Origin: Nannochloris sp. 'desiccata'
Taxonomy: Eukaryota > Chlorophyta > Trebouxiophyceae > Chlorellales > Chlorellaceae
DNA: 64,000 nucleotides
Direction: 5' to 3'
Assembly: GCA_019044685.2 (NCBI GenBank)
Contig: JAGTXX020000011.1
Coordinates: 1,736,001-1,800,000 of the forward strand
The notes below the pieces were generated by a model, which was not told the origin of the DNA, did no database searches, and worked only from the letters and a program-made list of their open reading frames with translations. The translations under genes and the position numbers were made by a program. Positions 23,587-34,349 of the stretch are shown in pieces (within the stretch, counting starts at the first letter, position 1; the number at the start of each line of letters is the position of its first letter).

Positions 23587-24561
23587 TTATGCCCTCTTTG
23601 CCTTCTTCTTGCCCTTTGTACCGTTGCCACGATACATTATAATCTGCCCTACCATCACAGCATTCAATAAAGTGCCTGCATCAAACATTAAAGAGGAAAT
23701 ATTATTAGGTAAAAAAGCCAGAGAGTAGAAACAAGCAACCGCACCAGAGACGACAGTAAAACAAATTTAGACACAAAAACTTACTAAGCATGGCTCCTCT
23801 CAGCATAGCAGTTCCAGCATTCTTCTGTTGCAATGTCGTAAAGATCCGTGCCGCTGCTCCTGCCAAGTTCAATGCATAGGTCACAATACTAAGCTGCCCT
23901 GTGCTTTTATCTGAATAACTTTGCAAAATTTGAGGCACCCTCGACGCCAACAATAAAATATTATTAAAATCGTATAAAGCATTCAAATGAGAGGGCTGCA
24001 TAGCTCCAGAGGCAAGGACGCCACCCCATCCAGCAAGAACAGCAAAAAGACCAGCAGTCCGGCTAGAAGACCGACCCTGATAGCGGTAAACTAAGAGAAG
24101 AAGAATGATATTTTGAATCAGCATCGCCTGTTGACAGAACACCGAAAATAGAGGAGAACTAAACTTTTAATTTGTATCTCAATAAAAATAGCATGGTACT
24201 AGGCGAGTTAGGCACTATCATAATCTCATTCAGGACAATAATTAACGGGTATGCAACGTACCGCACTCTCTCCATAGGCACTAAAGGCAAGATTATTCAA
24301 AGTGCCATAGGTGGCGGCAATGGCGAGTCCCAATGTTTCCAATTCGAAAGAAAGAGGGCTGAGACCTTCAGCACTCTTCGCGCGAACAACTGCCAGAATT
24401 TGCGGCATTTTAACCATCGTAGAGCCGAGGACAATGCCCAAGCCAAGGGCTTCGCTAACGAGAGCGATCAAAATGACTTTGGGAGGCAAGTTTCCATTCT
24501 TGAGTGAGTTCAAGGCTGAGACCAAGAGAGGCCACAGACCGATAGATATACCGCCTGCCAT
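23587..24561 (-). CDS. MPDU1: PQ-loop membrane protein, MPDU1 (dolichol-P-mannose utilisation)
   Basis: Exons 24561-24262, 24127-23785 and 23675-23587 give about 243 residues. MPDU1 is an ER multi-span protein needed to use dolichol-phosphate-mannose and -glucose in N-glycan and GPI assembly. Two PQ-loop repeats are visible: VKMPQILAVVRAKSAEGLSPLSFELETL and ASRVPQILQSYSDKSTGQLSIVTYALNL. Hydrophobic helices surround them, and the lysine-rich tail (KGKKKAKRA) suits ER retention. The last exon, too short to notice alone, was placed by frame and by its family-like LLNAVMVGQIIMYR. It lies near PIG-P functionally, though not physically. Confidence 0.88.
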
Positions 24562-24824
24562 ATTGAAAAAAAATAACAAAGTTTTGAATTGAAGATTTAG
24601 GCAGCGAGTCCTCAAAATAATATTCGAAATTGTTTCGGAGTTGGGCTGTTCTATCGTGATCTAAAGAAATCAGCGTATTTGCTATTTGTAATTAATTCAA
24701 CGAGATTCAATGAACCTGAATTGAGTAGCAAACACCGATATGAACACAGTCTAGTCTACACTAACAAGATCACATTTCGAGTAACATTATTTACAAAAAC
24801 AAATATCCACCCTTAAAAAGTTAA
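24562..24824. promoter_or_regulatory. Head-to-head promoter interval, MPDU1 / PfkB-LOG
   Basis: A 263-base AT-rich spacer between divergent start codons; no recognised element. Confidence 0.4.
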
Positions 24825-26690
24825 ATGGACATCAAAGAGCAGGAGCTTATTGTTCAAGAAGAAATAAGCCATGGCATTGAAGTAGCTTCTGTCCAGCCGA
24901 TATCCATTGTTGATCATGTAATGAAATGTGACGCCGACCAAATGAAGGCTTTGGTCACGGACGAATTAGGAGGGTCTCACCGAGCCCCTTTATTCGAAAT
25001 TCAACGCATCCTGTCCACCGTCGGAGAATATTTCTCGAAAGCTGGAGGATCTGCAAGTAACGTTATTCGAGGCCTTGCTGGCTTTGGTGTCGGAGCAAAG
25101 CTTGTTGGTGCCCGTGGTCAAGACGAATGGGGAGCTCTTTTTAATTCCTCCATGAAACGCGCTGGGGTGAATGTGGATGATATGGTAGCAAAAGAAGGAA
25201 ACACTGGAAGATGTTGTATCCTTAGCTGTGAAGGACAGAGAACCATGAGGACGTGTTTAGATAACACCGCTCGCTTGGACCCCTCAGAACTGGAAGTTTC
25301 CCACTTTGCAGGTTCAAAATACGTCTTTCTTTCAGGGTATATGTTATACAATAAAGGTCTGTTAGAACGATGTGTTGATCTAGCCCAGGCTGTTGGCGCC
25401 CGTATTGCTTTGGATTTAGCTTCCTTTGAGATTGTCCGCTCTTTTAGAAAGCAATTGAACGATATTATTACCTCTGGTGGTGTTTCGATCTGTTTCTGCA
25501 ACGAAGATGAAGCGATAGAATGGGCAGGTGGTACTCCAGGTACTACCCCTGAACAAGGGCTCGATCTACTAGCTCAGTATTGTGATATATCGGTGACTAC
25601 ACTCGGTGAAAAAGGCTGTTTAGTGAAAGAAAAAGGCGCTGCGGAAACCATCGCCCAGCCTGCATGTAGTGGTGTCACTGTCGTTGATACAACTGGAGCT
25701 GGAGATTTATTCGCTTCAGGATTTCTGTATTCGATTCTTCGTGGGTATTCATTAAAAAAAGCGTCGGAAATTGGGTGCTTGGCAGGTGGGGCTGTGGTGC
25801 AAACGTTGGGGTCGGAAATGACTCAAGCCAACTGGCACTGGTTGCATCAACGACTACACGGAGAGCTCGCTGCAGAGACAGTCCGCTCCTCTGCAATCGC
25901 CGTACAACAAGAACTACTTGCCTGCTATGCTTTAATAGAAAGAAAGGGAAGAGGGGTTGTGTACTATGGTTCAGCTCGATTACGTGATGGATCTGACCAC
26001 TGGGGACGATCTCGAGTACTTGGAGCGACAGTGGCAAAGTTGTTAAATTGCACTACATGGACAGGAGGGGGTCCTGGAATGATGGAAGCTGCTACTTTGG
26101 GCGCTATGGATGCCGGCCATGAGGTAGCTGGAATTAGAATAGGCCGCGAAGCCGGGACCACTGTACGTACAGCGAGCTACCTTCCAGCAGATTCTGCAGT
26201 TGTCTGTCGATTTCTATCATCCAGAAAAGTTGCTTTGGTAGATAGCGGGGTGAGGATGAAGGAGACAGACAAAACTGCATTTATTTTTTTACCCGGTGGC
26301 TTGGGAACAATGGACGAGTTGTTTGAAATTCTTTGTTTGATGCAATTGAAGAAACTAGGGACGAGATTTCCCGTACCTTTAGTACTGTGCAATTTTCCTA
26401 GTAGTGGTAGTAGCAGCGATGGTGGTGGTAGTGGTGGTTTCTATGATGGCTTATTAGAGTTTACAGCGAGGTGTGTTGAAATGAAGACGGTAGGCCTGCC
26501 TGAATTGAAAGATGTCTTAATTGCAGCTGATGAGAACGAAGTATTAGATGCATTAGCCGAATTCTATGGAATAGAGACTTTGGGTAGTACTGGTGTTGAT
26601 GGGGGCGTTGACGGTCCTGCCGACAGTGGTGGAAAGAAAAAATTAGTGAGAGCTTCTGACTGGGTAGAATCAAAACTTCGTTGTCTATAA
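24825..26690 (+). CDS. Two-domain PfkB sugar/nucleoside kinase - LOG phosphoribohydrolase fusion
   Basis: One uninterrupted frame of 621 residues. Residues ~1-345 are a PfkB-family kinase: GGSASNVIRGLAGFGV near the substrate site, FCNEDEA, then DTTGAGDLFASGFLY with the catalytic Asp294 and anion-hole glycines. The subfamily resembles, from memory, Arabidopsis At1g19600, whose shared tail ends in NWHWLHQRL. Residues ~375-590 are a LOG-type lysine-decarboxylase-fold domain: VVYYGSARLR, TGGGPGMMEAA, SSRKVALV (Arg467, Lys468) and the signature PGGLGTMDE (490-498). LOG enzymes split nucleoside 5'-monophosphates (cytokinin forms or AMP) to base and ribose 5-phosphate. The two could act in sequence on one nucleoside, which is inference. 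There are no introns, and the linker is short and continuous. Confidence 0.88.
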   Translation: MDIKEQELIVQEEISHGIEVASVQPISIVDHVMKCDADQMKALVTDELGGSHRAPLFEIQRILSTVGEYFSKAGGSASNVIRGLAGFGVGAKLVGARGQDEWGALFNSSMKRAGVNVDDMVAKEGNTGRCCILSCEGQRTMRTCLDNTARLDPSELEVSHFAGSKYVFLSGYMLYNKGLLERCVDLAQAVGARIALDLASFEIVRSFRKQLNDIITSGGVSICFCNEDEAIEWAGGTPGTTPEQGLDLLAQYCDISVTTLGEKGCLVKEKGAAETIAQPACSGVTVVDTTGAGDLFASGFLYSILRGYSLKKASEIGCLAGGAVVQTLGSEMTQANWHWLHQRLHGELAAETVRSSAIAVQQELLACYALIERKGRGVVYYGSARLRDGSDHWGRSRVLGATVAKLLNCTTWTGGGPGMMEAATLGAMDAGHEVAGIRIGREAGTTVRTASYLPADSAVVCRFLSSRKVALVDSGVRMKETDKTAFIFLPGGLGTMDELFEILCLMQLKKLGTRFPVPLVLCNFPSSGSSSDGGGSGGFYDGLLEFTARCVEMKTVGLPELKDVLIAADENEVLDALAEFYGIETLGSTGVDGGVDGPADSGGKKKLVRASDWVESKLRCL

Positions 26691-26862
26691 TCTTTATTAT
26701 TATTCTTGATTTTTTTTTTAATTGGATGTAAGACGCGTACTTTTTACTTTTATTTAACGCTATTAAAAGGAGCGTCGTCGGTAGAAGAGAAGGTAAGCAA
26801 GGGAGAGAAGAAATATCATTTAAGTTTTCTTTTTGTAATTTTTTTGTAGAAAGGGTGAAATT

Positions 26863-28105
26863 CTACGCGGCAGTTACAACGATAGAGTGCCACCAACCAG
26901 CTGCAACATCAACAACCTTCTCACCACCTCCATTACTAATTACCATCTCTTTGGGGCTACTTGCGCTCTCAAAAACACCATTTCCAAGCTGTCCAAATGA
27001 TCCAAAACCCCATGCAAACGATTTTCCACTTTTTGTCATCGCCACGCTATGTCTTCCCCCTGCTGCGATTTTCACTACAGGATCATCTCCAGCACCGAGA
27101 GATTCAATCAGTTTAGGAATTAGGCTACTTACAGTGGTACCATCACCTAATTGACCCTGGTCATTTGACCCCCAAGAATACACGTCGCCGGTCTCTGAGA
27201 GACTCATAGTATGTCCCATTCCTGCCCCAATCGCGACAAATTTAAGAGGTCCTAACGCTGATACTATAGTAGGGGTAGTAATAGAGGGTAATATAGACCC
27301 AGTTCCGCATTCTCCGTGTAATGAACAGCCCCAAGAAAGAAGGCTGCCGTTGGCGGTAAGGGCGACAGAGTGGCGAGCTCCTGCTGCAATGGCGATGATG
27401 GGATCAGTGCCAGCACCAGGTCCTGCAACAACCACGGGTTTGGTGGATTCAGATCCAACAGAAGGAGACCCAAGCTGGCCTTCTCTATTAGAGCCAAAGG
27501 CATAGCAATCGCCGTTTTCAGTGAGAAATAAAGTATGATGTTCACCACAGGCAACTTGTTTTACTGGAGAAGGCACATCCAGAGACATTAATAGCTGATC
27601 AGATGATTTGTACCCAGGTCCAAAGATGGAGACTTTGCCGTCTTGGGTGACTAGACAGCAGTGATCGAATCCACCGGCAGCAGTGGTGACAGCATGGGCA
27701 GCAATGTCCATCGTGGTGGGGTCAGAGCCAGCATCATTGTCACCTGTAGAGGAGTAAACATAATACGACAGAGATATCGAAGGATGAATTGAGGAAAAAA
27801 ATAAGAGTTGTGCTTCTATAGGTATCAAGTGAAAATTTTGATCTTGCCGCCGGGAAATTCTTTCAAGATCACAATTGCTTGATCCACTACATACCTCCTT
27901 TGCCGAGCATTGTTGCAGCATTGACGCCCCATATATAAAGATCTCCATCTTTATCTGCACCTGTGGCGAAGCCCCAGCCTCCTTGGAACACGTTTGCGAG
28001 TTGGATCGTTGAAGATACTGGCACCAGTGATGCGCTAGAAATGTCTTTACTGCAACCTGGTTCACCAGGAGCGTTCGCTACAAAGCCGCACTGATATACA
28101 GTCAT
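26863..28105 (-). CDS. RCC1-repeat beta-propeller protein
   Basis: Exons 28105-27895 and 27743-26863 give about 363 residues, room for seven RCC1 blades. Repeats are easily read: YAFGSNREGQLGSP, LSWGCSLHGECGTG, YSWGSNDQGQLGDG and FAWGFGSFGQLGNG, each followed by the I-A-A-G-x-x-H-S pattern. The family includes RanGEF RCC1 and plant UVR8, but no residues specific to either (no UVR8 GWRHT tryptophan set) are visible, so the function stays open. There is no signal peptide or extra domain. Confidence 0.85.
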
Positions 28106-28325
28106 CTTGAAGAATTTAAATCTGTGAAATACGAAAACAAGATCGTGGCTTCTTGGCTTGGAAGCCCACCTTCCCCACAGCGCCCTGCTTTTTTTTATTC
28201 TCCCTGCACTCGACCTGCCATTAGCAGTTTATTCAACCCTCAACAAATCTACCACGTGTAGTTACAACAAGATGCACGTAAAAGTGCCGCATAGAACAGA
28301 AAAGTACTAGTAAAATGATCTAATA

Positions 28326-29597
28326 TTATTTATCGCTGTCCATATCTGTCGGCCCATGCTTCCCTTCTTCCTTTGCAGCAGCAGCAGCTTCCTTCTCCTT
28401 TTCTTCCTTTTCCTTCTTGCTAGCCTCTGCCGCTGCCTTTTCCCTCTCTTTATCTTCCTTCTCCTTTTCCTTTTGTTTACGCTCTTCCCTGTTGAGCATC
28501 AAATTGTGAAGTGCAATCACAGATCTGATCAACGATGCCAAGTAGACCACCATCATCATGTCGTTTGATTCCACAGCAAACGAGCGGGAAAGCTCCGCAA
28601 CGTTTAGGTTTGGTAATAAATTGAATATGTCCTGTAAATTACGCATAATTTCGTTATTAACAGGCAGTTTTCCTTCGACTACCAAGTCAATGTAGACTTG
28701 CATCTCGGCCAATTTTGATTTAAGGCCCCGAAGACCGACCACCATCTCCCCTACTTGAGCTGATAGGGTACTCAAATTAACGTCTTTAACATCACGTAAG
28801 AGATGCTCTACACCAATATCTTCGGCTTCCGTGGCACCGATTTCAGTAGGAAGATTTACAAACACTCTTTTTGCTTTTTCAGTCCCGTCTTCACGAATTT
28901 CATCCTGAGCAGCGTAGGCGTGGACTGGAAGGCCCATTTCCTTTGGTTGGACTTCACAGATGACGAGAACGGGGTTATCGCAGTATGAAGACATGAGGCG
29001 GTGGATGTCCATATCACCTTCACGAAGACGGGGACCTGTATGATACCACCCGATGATCTTCTCACGAGCTGCAAGGTTAGATAAAAATGAATGGGGTCTT
29101 ATTAGTTAGTTAATAAATTATAGGGACTCTTCGTGGCGGGAGATGTGCCCTAAGGCACGATATGCTAAGAAGTATACAGAACCTCAAGGGAGGTGTAAAG
29201 AGAACACGGTGGAAGTGGATCCAGACAGCGGCACGATCACTAACTTACCATTTACTTTCTTGAACATTCTAAACATGTTCTCAAGGTAGCTATGGTCCAA
29301 GAACCAGATACTAGGATCTTTCTCATCTTCCTCAAAGGGCACTGCAGAGACGAGAAATAATAAAATTTGAGCTAATTGCCTTTATCGCCGAGCTCTCAAG
29401 TGAGAGATAGAATTCAATCACAAAAGTATTTTACCTGCAAAGCTGTTGGTGGCATCAACTCGTCCTTTGCGTGTTTCTCCCAAAATCACGCCTACTACGC
29501 GCTTCTTCGTATCCTTGGCAACGCGAGTGAAGTGATCGGTAACAGACAATAAAACCAAAGGATGCACTGCCACGGTCTCTGGAAGCGTGGGCGCCAT
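28326..29597 (-). CDS. RPN8: 26S proteasome lid subunit RPN8 (PSMD7)
   Basis: Exons 29597-29435, 29341-29249 and 29068-28326 give 332 residues. RPN8 is the non-catalytic MPN partner of the deubiquitinase RPN11 in the proteasome lid. The MPN domain begins [17 protein letters not shown], with VVGVILGE, the middle exon [22 protein letters not shown] and [15 protein letters not shown], where the JAMM metal ligands are absent as expected. C-terminal helices ([20 protein letters not shown]) assemble the lid. A highly charged Lys/Glu/Ala tail of ~55 residues ends the protein. Divergent from the next gene across 414 bases. Confidence 0.95.
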
Positions 29598-30011
29598 GGA
29601 TATTCTATATAAAACTATAAGTCGCGCATATAAAAATAAATGGCTGCTGATGAGGTTGTGTAGAGCTGTTGCTACAAGTGAATGAAACAAACTCCCAAAT
29701 GCAATTCGAGTGATCAGGAGACTTGCAAGCACACTGGGGGTCTTCCCTCGCTAGGATGGCTTCTAATGTCAAATATAATGATTCTGGGACAGCCAGGAAG
29801 CTCGTTGTAAACTCTATAAGCTGTCACCTTGGCCATCTGTACCTCTGAACAGGGTCAAGGTACACTTTGCCTTAAAATTTAACGCCATGACACCTTTAAG
29901 CATCATCCACGACCCCAAATCATCCTAAATAAAAGTAAAGCTGATAGTTTTAAATACGCTGCCACTGCTGTTGCCATTGGTGTTGCGCGAGGCATAGAGT
30001 TTTAGCTAATA
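29598..30011. promoter_or_regulatory. Head-to-head promoter interval, RPN8 / ATP synthase subunit
   Basis: A 414-base spacer. In the RPN8 frame the sequence stays open upstream to 29732 but has no conserved character. No RNA gene or repeat was recognised. Confidence 0.4.
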
Positions 30012-31029
30012 ATGTCAATGCTTTCCCTACTGGGCCGCGCTGGGGCCAAGCGCTTGGTAAGCAGCTTAATTATATCATCTGGATATTAGATACGCGTATT
30101 GGTAACCAAAACAATTCTCTGATTGCGTTTCTCGTTAAATCTTCTTGCAGGCGCCCTCATCGATTCGTTCTTTATATCAGCTGGACCAGCTCCGGTTATT
30201 CGCAGCAGAGCCAGCAAAGGCCGCAGCAGATGGTGGGTTTAAATATTTTAAACAGTTCAGCAAGTTCATGTTCCCAACTGCGACATTCTTCTCGAAATTA
30301 AATCCGAACCCTTTTGTTTGCAGATGATATCGTCTTAGCCTCTTTCAGGAACAAGCAAAAGCAGTATCAGGCTATGATGCAGGGATTGCAAGTAAGTTGG
30401 GACATTTTTGGACCTCCAAACGCATTATTCTCATTACATTTTACCAATTATTGCAACCCTCGTCTTCCGGCCAGCTGCAAAAACCTCAACTCACCTTTGC
30501 TCCCTTTTTCCCTATACTACAGAACATCGCTGTCCCCCTCACTGGTGACGATGCATCCGTAAAGAAGTACGCCCAGGAAGTCGAGGCATTAAAAAAGAAA
30601 GTTGGTATGGCAGATTATGAGGACGTTTTAAATGCTCAGATGGATTATGCCTTTGCTTGCTCAGGATATGACGTAAAGAAATTTGTTTCCTCCGTTCTTG
30701 ATGACCTTAAACTCAGTGGATCTCTTGAGTCTGTCGCCAAGGATACTCTTGCAGCTGTAGAGGAAGCAGAAGCTGCCTCTGGACGCGAACTTGATGCCAC
30801 AAATGACAAGGGTTGGGCTGCCCTTACAAAGAAAATTGGAGAGATTGAAGCTAAACATGGCCTTCAAGATAAGGCTAAAGTGCGTGATGAAGCTGTATTT
30901 GAGATGTATAAGAAGCATATTAGCTCGTTGAAGGATGCTGTTGAGGGTGACGTTGACAAGGCTAGAGTAGCGGACAATCTGGGGCATATCAAGACTGATC
31001 TCGCATCTCTTAAGCCTAAGCTGGTCTAA
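30012..31029 (+). CDS. Putative mitochondrial ATP synthase FAd-type (24 kDa) subunit
   Basis: Exons 30012-30056, 30151-30232, 30324-30391 and 30523-31029 give about 233 residues. The leader (MSMLSLLGRAGAKRL, then SSIRSLYQLDQLRLFAAEPAK) is Arg/Ser/Leu-rich without acidic residues up to residue ~25, as in mitochondrial presequences. The mature part is almost entirely helical. Segments VPLTGDDASVKKYAQEVEAL and IEAKHGLQDKAKVRDEAVFE resemble, from memory, the plant-specific FAd/24 kDa subunit (Arabidopsis MGP1). This is a moderate match by eye. If wrong, it is a mitochondrial helical protein of unknown role. Confidence 0.6.
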
Positions 31030-31331
31030 ATTTTGAAGAGAATATAATGAAATTGGAATGTGCTTAAGAGGATGCCTCTGTACTAGTAGTAGTTATTAGC
31101 AAAAGTGTTGGACAATGATTGTCCTTCGCTCCCAACTATTTCGGGATGAGCAAAGAATCTTCTCAGGTGCACTTGATTTTTCTTCCTTTCTTTTTCATTT
31201 TGACTTTATGTTCCGTTCTATATTTTCTGCTTTTTTGTTTCTACCTTAGAACCCTTCCCCGCTGTAACTATTTAGCTAGCTAAACTTCTAGATTAGACTC
31301 GATTACAAATTCTAAATGTTTAAAAAAGCAA
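31030..31331. other. Convergent 3' spacer with a 14-base palindrome
   Basis: Between the ends of the ATP synthase subunit and CBP20 genes. The perfect palindrome TTTAGCTAGCTAAA lies at 31271-31284, followed by T-rich stretches. No coding sequence. Confidence 0.5.
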
Positions 31332-32190
31332 CTACCGCTCATCCTCATTATCAGAATCATCTCTTCGAAACCTCTTTTCAGCCGGAGCACCGCCCCCGCC
31401 CCCACCACCTGCCATTCTATATCCACCCATATCCCCTCCACTCATCTCTTCCTGTAATTGCTGCATCATTTGTTGCCTAGAAGTCATTTCTTGTTTTAAG
31501 ATGTTTCCATAGCCTCCACGGCCAGGATCGTAATCCATTCTATATTCATCTCTAACCTGGCCACCACTTCTACCCCTACCAAATTGTCTACCTTCTACAA
31601 AACCCCAGTCAAAATCTACACGGATTGGTCTATCATCAAGCATGGTCCCGTTGATGTACTTCACGCAGTCTTCTGCTTCTTTCCGTGTGTAGTAAACGAC
31701 AAAACAGAAACCACAGGGTGTCTTTTGTTGTTTATCTAGACCCATGACTATGCGTTTAATATCTCCTGTTTTGCTAAATACCTATGTGTTTGGAAGATAG
31801 AGAAATTTGATATTCATGAGAAGGATTTTGCAAAGTAGCTAAAAGGAGGAAAAGGCGGGAACTGATCAACCGCAGAAAGTGTTGAATGTAGGAAATTGAG
31901 CATAACTGATAAAGCATATCCACTCCACGCCCGCTTACCTCATACATCTGGTCTTCTGTGGTGTAAAAAGACATATTCCCTACATAGACAGTTGTAGAGT
32001 TGCAGAGGCACGCCTCAAACTGTTCCTGATTGCCATCAAATCGACGATCCCTGTAACGAGTGCAATACAACTTTCAAGGTAAACATCGTGTCTAAATGGC
32101 ATTTTCAAACCACTCTAGCATAGAAAAAGGGAATTTAGCTTACTTGTATGCCGAGATTTCAGGATTTAATTGTCTCAAAAGCTGCGACAT
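31332..32190 (-). CDS. CBP20: Nuclear cap-binding protein subunit 2 (CBP20)
   Basis: Exons 32190-32144, 32050-31939 and 31781-31332 give 202 residues. CBP20 binds the m7G cap of nascent transcripts with CBP80. One RRM is visible: [20 protein letters not shown] (RNP2), IKRIVMGLD and the RNP1-containing [20 protein letters not shown]. The adjacent [26 protein letters not shown] is the family-specific cap-binding tail. A Met/Gln and Gly-rich C-terminus ends with an acidic DDSDNEDER. The tiny first exon ends [16 protein letters not shown] and was placed by phase. Confidence 0.95.
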
Positions 32191-32401
32191 GACGCCGCTG
32201 GACCTTCGCCTGCTTTTACACTTATGTATTTAGTTGGTTATGTCGAATATGAGTAAAGTAATAAATTAGATTACGTTATTTCTCTAGGAGGTTTAAACTT
32301 TTAAAAGTAAGCAAAGAACACTGTGATGTGGCAGGCTTATATTGCTCCTCATTGCTGCCTTCATACGCATAAAAACGTGTTCTTTACAATGATCATGTGC
32401 C

Positions 32402-34114
32402 ATGGAGCCTCTGGATAGTGCACATTCCCCAGCGTCCTCTCTTCAGACGTCATTACTGCCTTCCGACAGTGATCACAGTGATGACAATGAATATGAAGAA
32501 TTCACTCCTTCCATATATGTGCAACACCCTCCTCCCCGCCCTGACCCTATAGATTCTGAAGCGAGCAATACATGTCTGCACATTGCATCAGGATGGGCGC
32601 TCGCCTGCTTCATCTGCCTACTATTTCTACCTGCTATTTTGATCAGTCATCTACGTCCCAATGTCGGACAGCCACCAACAAGTCGCAAATCTCCCGCTAT
32701 GGCAGCCTTTAGCAATAATCATGCATCATTACTAAATCTGCTAAACCCCAATGGTTATTCAACCTTCAAAAATCCAGGCTTGAATAGCTCTAGTGATATT
32801 TTAGTAGTCTATAGTGGGATGGGCCATCACCGGCATCTTCTAAATGACACTTTTGCTTTTGATTTACAAACTAGGCAGTGGGCACGAGTTCTCTCAGGAA
32901 AGCATGAAACCAAAGCACCACATCCAGACCCTCGATGGGAATCTGCAGCTGTGCCTATTAAAAATAAGGGATTACTGCTCCTTTTTGGCGATGCACTGCA
33001 GTGGAACAGCGACGGGGACCCTTTTGGTCAAAGGGTTGGAAAGTCGAGAAAGTTTGATGATCAAGTATGGATGTTAGAATTGCCCAGCCTGAAATGGCAA
33101 GCTGCAAATATTACTAAAACACAGCGATCTTCATCTTCTTTAATCCCAAATGCTAGGAAAGGTCATTCGGTGAATGTTTTAGAGACTCCCCCGCTTTCAA
33201 CGAGGGGTTTAAAAGCAGCAGCAGCAGCAGCAGCAGCACGACAAACTCAAATAAAAACAGAAACAACATTAGTATTGTTTGGAGGTGTCTCCGCTGAAGG
33301 AGAGGAGTTGAATGACACCTGGAAGGCGACAATTTCATGGCCAAATATAACATGGACGCTATTAATAAAAGGGACCGATGGCTTACCAACAGCAACACCG
33401 GTAAAAGAACAGGCCAAGCCTCTTCAGAGACCTTCACCTAGACATGGACACGGTACTGCTCTTTTAGAAGCTTCAGACGAAATCTTTCAAAACCTAGAAA
33501 CCCGACGCATAGATGACCTAGAAGTTGAAGAAACTATGTGGCGATACTTGGTCCTCTTTGGAGGGAGAGATAAGACTCAGTTCTTTAACGATTTATGGAT
33601 GTTAAATCTAGACAGATTAGGCAAAAATGCCAATAACAACAGGAACAGCAACGGTAATAAAGCTGGTGGCGGCAAAAGTGGTGTGTGGCGTCATTTCCAA
33701 ATAGACGAGACCTCCCCCATCCCCCCACCTCGCGCTCACCATACTATCGCCATCTATGAAAACAAACTCTATCTCTGGGGTGGATTATCAGGCCCTCGTG
33801 TTGATATTTCAAAGCCTTTGGATGACTTATGGGTCTTATCTTTTGAAACGCGACGGTGGTATAGACTTTATAAACACGGGGCATGGCCACTCCCTCGGTA
33901 CCTCTCTGCTTCAGTAGTACACCAACCTCAAGGCGCTGCAGAACCGAGGTTGTATGTCTTTGGTGGTCAGTCGTTGAACAGATGTAAACTAAATGATCTG
34001 TGGAGTTTGAATTTAAAATCTTTGATATGGTCTCAGCTGACACCAAACTTCTTTGCCAAGCGGAGATGTGATAAGCTGTTTGGTAAATCGTTAGATTATG
34101 TCGGATATGAATAA
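32402..34114 (+). CDS. Single-span membrane protein with kelch repeats
   Basis: An intronless frame of 570 residues. An acidic Ser/Asp/Glu/Pro-rich N-terminal tail (~60 residues) precedes one hydrophobic span (ASGWALACFICLLFLPAILI), giving a type II topology with the rest lumenal or external. Kelch blades follow: LNDTFAFDLQTRQWARV, FDDQVWMLELPSLKWQA, LNDTWKA, FFNDLWMLNLDRL, LDDLWVLSFETRRWYRL and LNDLWSLNLKSLIWSQL, with LVVFGG-type strands. An Ala run (AAAAAAAA) and an Asn-rich loop interrupt the propeller. No catalytic domain is seen. Function unknown; a secretory-pathway interaction platform is inference. Confidence 0.8.
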   Translation: MEPLDSAHSPASSLQTSLLPSDSDHSDDNEYEEFTPSIYVQHPPPRPDPIDSEASNTCLHIASGWALACFICLLFLPAILISHLRPNVGQPPTSRKSPAMAAFSNNHASLLNLLNPNGYSTFKNPGLNSSSDILVVYSGMGHHRHLLNDTFAFDLQTRQWARVLSGKHETKAPHPDPRWESAAVPIKNKGLLLLFGDALQWNSDGDPFGQRVGKSRKFDDQVWMLELPSLKWQAANITKTQRSSSSLIPNARKGHSVNVLETPPLSTRGLKAAAAAAAARQTQIKTETTLVLFGGVSAEGEELNDTWKATISWPNITWTLLIKGTDGLPTATPVKEQAKPLQRPSPRHGHGTALLEASDEIFQNLETRRIDDLEVEETMWRYLVLFGGRDKTQFFNDLWMLNLDRLGKNANNNRNSNGNKAGGGKSGVWRHFQIDETSPIPPPRAHHTIAIYENKLYLWGGLSGPRVDISKPLDDLWVLSFETRRWYRLYKHGAWPLPRYLSASVVHQPQGAAEPRLYVFGGQSLNRCKLNDLWSLNLKSLIWSQLTPNFFAKRRCDKLFGKSLDYVGYE

Positions 34115-34172
34115 AGTTATAAGTTAGAATTACGTTCATTCTCTGGCAGTGTTCCTGAGGATTTTTAAAAGT

Positions 34173-34240
34173 TGCCGGGTAAACCCGGAAAACCCACCGG
34201 GGTCACCCCGGGCCGGCAGCTCTATTTTTTTTGCCGGGTA
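34173..34240. repeat. Cluster of GC-rich palindromes
   Basis: In otherwise AT-rich DNA. CCGGGTAAACCCGG (34175-34188) and CCGGGGTCACCCCGG (34197-34211) are perfect inverted repeats with 1-2 base loops; TGCCGG at 34173 and CCGGCA at 34213 bracket them. GCCGGGTA recurs at 34233. It could fold into strong hairpins; the origin is unknown. Confidence 0.8.
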
Positions 34241-34349
34241 TCTTTAAATGAGGTATATTCAACAGCTTTCGAGCTTAAAATCTCTATAAAATGCTTTAAG
34301 TATTAACAAGAAACTAATCAGACACTTAGGAAAAAAATGAATTTCACCT

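Noticed and set aside
32844..33437. Overlapping frames in the kelch gene on both strands
   Set aside because: Out of frame with the conserved blades; explained by the Ala-codon repeat.
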